64,000 nucleotides of DNA from Dryococelus australis (lineage: Eukaryota; Arthropoda; Insecta; Phasmatodea; Phasmatidae). The stretch is taken from contig CM057009.1 of NCBI GenBank assembly GCA_029891345.1, positions 210,484,709 to 210,548,708 of the forward strand. The letters run 5' to 3'. Numbering within the stretch: position 1 is the first letter of the stretch; every line of letters starts with the position of its first letter. Made by a program: the position numbers and the translations under genes. The notes beneath the pieces are model-generated. The model searched no databases, had not been told where the DNA came from, and saw nothing but the letters and a program-made list of their open reading frames with translations. This document shows, in pieces, positions 62,397 through 64,000 of the stretch.

Positions 62397-63219
62397 ATAT
62401 TACTACATGCTTGCTGCTCTGCATCGCTGCCCTTGTTCCATCTCGCTCAAGCAAACAAATTAGTATGTCAAAGGCAACCGATAACCCAAGGTGTGCACTG
62501 AGATTTACAAAGTCAAGCCACTACCGCTGCGATAAGCCTACTGGGACTCATGCATTTCCGTCCTTGAGCAGATTGAAATTCTGGGGTATCACTTCAAGAA
62601 AGTTCTGGTCATTGCCCTAGCCCTTGTTGCAAAACTTGGGGTACGGGGAACTTTCTAGATCAAGCCAGCAAGACTACATTAGCCGCAGCAGGCTTCCAAG
62701 CTGACTGTCTAGAGTTTGGAAGATTGTACGGCCTTACGAGCCAGATGTGCCAAGAAAGTAACGAGACGAACCAGCAAAATGACTAGTGGCGATGAAAGTG
62801 ACCAGTGAAAACAAGGTATGCGGACTGCAAGCATCGGTACAGTGAAGTGTGAGACTGAGGGTGTGACTACAGAACTGGATGCATGAGTAACGACATTTGG
62901 AATTATGACAATAGACAGATTGAATATGTTTAATTAATAAGTGGTAATTAAGTGACTGTAACTGATATAAAAAAAATGATAAAGACTTTAAATTAGAATT
63001 GAGATAGACATTAAATATTGTGCTCACTAAGAATAACAAGAGTAATAGTGGAGATAGATAGTATAATGTTGTAAATAAGAACTGTGTGAATATTTATAGC
63101 ATTATATATTTATAGCATTATATATATATAAATGCAAAAAAAAATAAAATATTTTTCCTTTACTTTTGTTAAGACCTCCATCCTCGTGAACTCAGATACA
63201 TTCCCGGGATCTTGTAACA
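62397..63219 (+). mobile_element. Solo gypsy LTR, same family as 55250-56142
   Basis: The 3' end (aagacctccatcc...cttgtaaca at 63219) and body (tggatgcatgagtaa, attaaatattgtgctcact) match the plus-strand gypsy LTR. The 5' end is placed near 'tattactacatg', a decayed TGTTAC. No internal gypsy sequence flanks it and no target duplication is clear. Confidence 0.65.
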
Positions 63220-63301
63220 ACATAAATATATTAACATCTGAAAAATAATCACAATAGTTGTAATGTGTACAAAGCAAAAGTTAAACAATTAACAAAGTGT
63301 G

Positions 63302-64000
<699 letters not shown>

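Overview
This is a eukaryotic, AT-rich, repeat-dominated nuclear window. It most resembles an arthropod genome, probably an insect with a large genome. Supporting signs are tRNA-derived SINEs, long (TA)n arrays, Ty3/gypsy, copia, hAT, Tigger/pogo, Tc1/mariner and Polinton (Maverick) relics, and one spliced host gene with long introns. No bacterial operon, CRISPR array, rRNA gene or intact tRNA gene is seen.

Host gene. Three exons on the minus strand (56945-57190, 36221-36404, 29360-29573) encode consecutive ankyrin repeats that I recognise as the C-terminal ankyrin array of ANKRD50. Splice sites are canonical and the phases of the last two exons fit. The exon at 56945-57190 carries an apparent -1 (or +2) frame break near its 3' end. 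The introns are about 20.5 kb and 6.6 kb, so most of 29-57 kb is transposon-filled intron. Earlier exons and the last exon are not visible and probably lie outside the window.

Left third (1-18 kb). In order: a 1.0-kb hAT-type MITE (346-1370); a decayed Polinton with a packaging-ATPase remnant (about 2.0-4.2 kb); an interleaved inverted-repeat structure (5.55-5.67 kb); a Tigger transposase on the minus strand with a perfect 190-bp tandem duplication; a tRNA-derived SINE (11.7 kb); and a precisely bounded 5,260-bp Polinton deletion derivative (12499-17758). The last has AATGCT target duplications, long asymmetric inverted repeats, a retroviral-type integrase, two intact small unknown ORFs, a 31-bp minisatellite and a GC-richer insert.

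Middle (18-36 kb). In order: a copia element with 5' LTR, PBS and gag-pol up to the integrase; a complete-ended 5.85-kb hAT (21591-27438, TSD GTTTCTGT) with a nested Tigger deletion derivative; a gypsy fragment fused to a truncated Tc1; two more Tc1-type sequences; and a 1.45-kb hAT with a BED-finger remnant (TSD CTTATAAT).

Right half (36-64 kb). A Ty3/gypsy element lies on the minus strand (36725-43380), and its 5' LTR appears internally inverted between 73-bp inverted repeats. Then follow a Tigger fragment, a SINE, a LINE ORF1 relic, a related plus-strand gypsy element (about 50340-56142) interrupted by a 1.9-kb insert, a solo LTR with ATAT duplications (60815-61734) and a further LTR (about 62.4-63.2 kb). 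Nearly every transposon reading frame is broken. The window is a record of nested insertions into and beside one conserved gene. Family calls rest on remembered protein motifs, not on a search.
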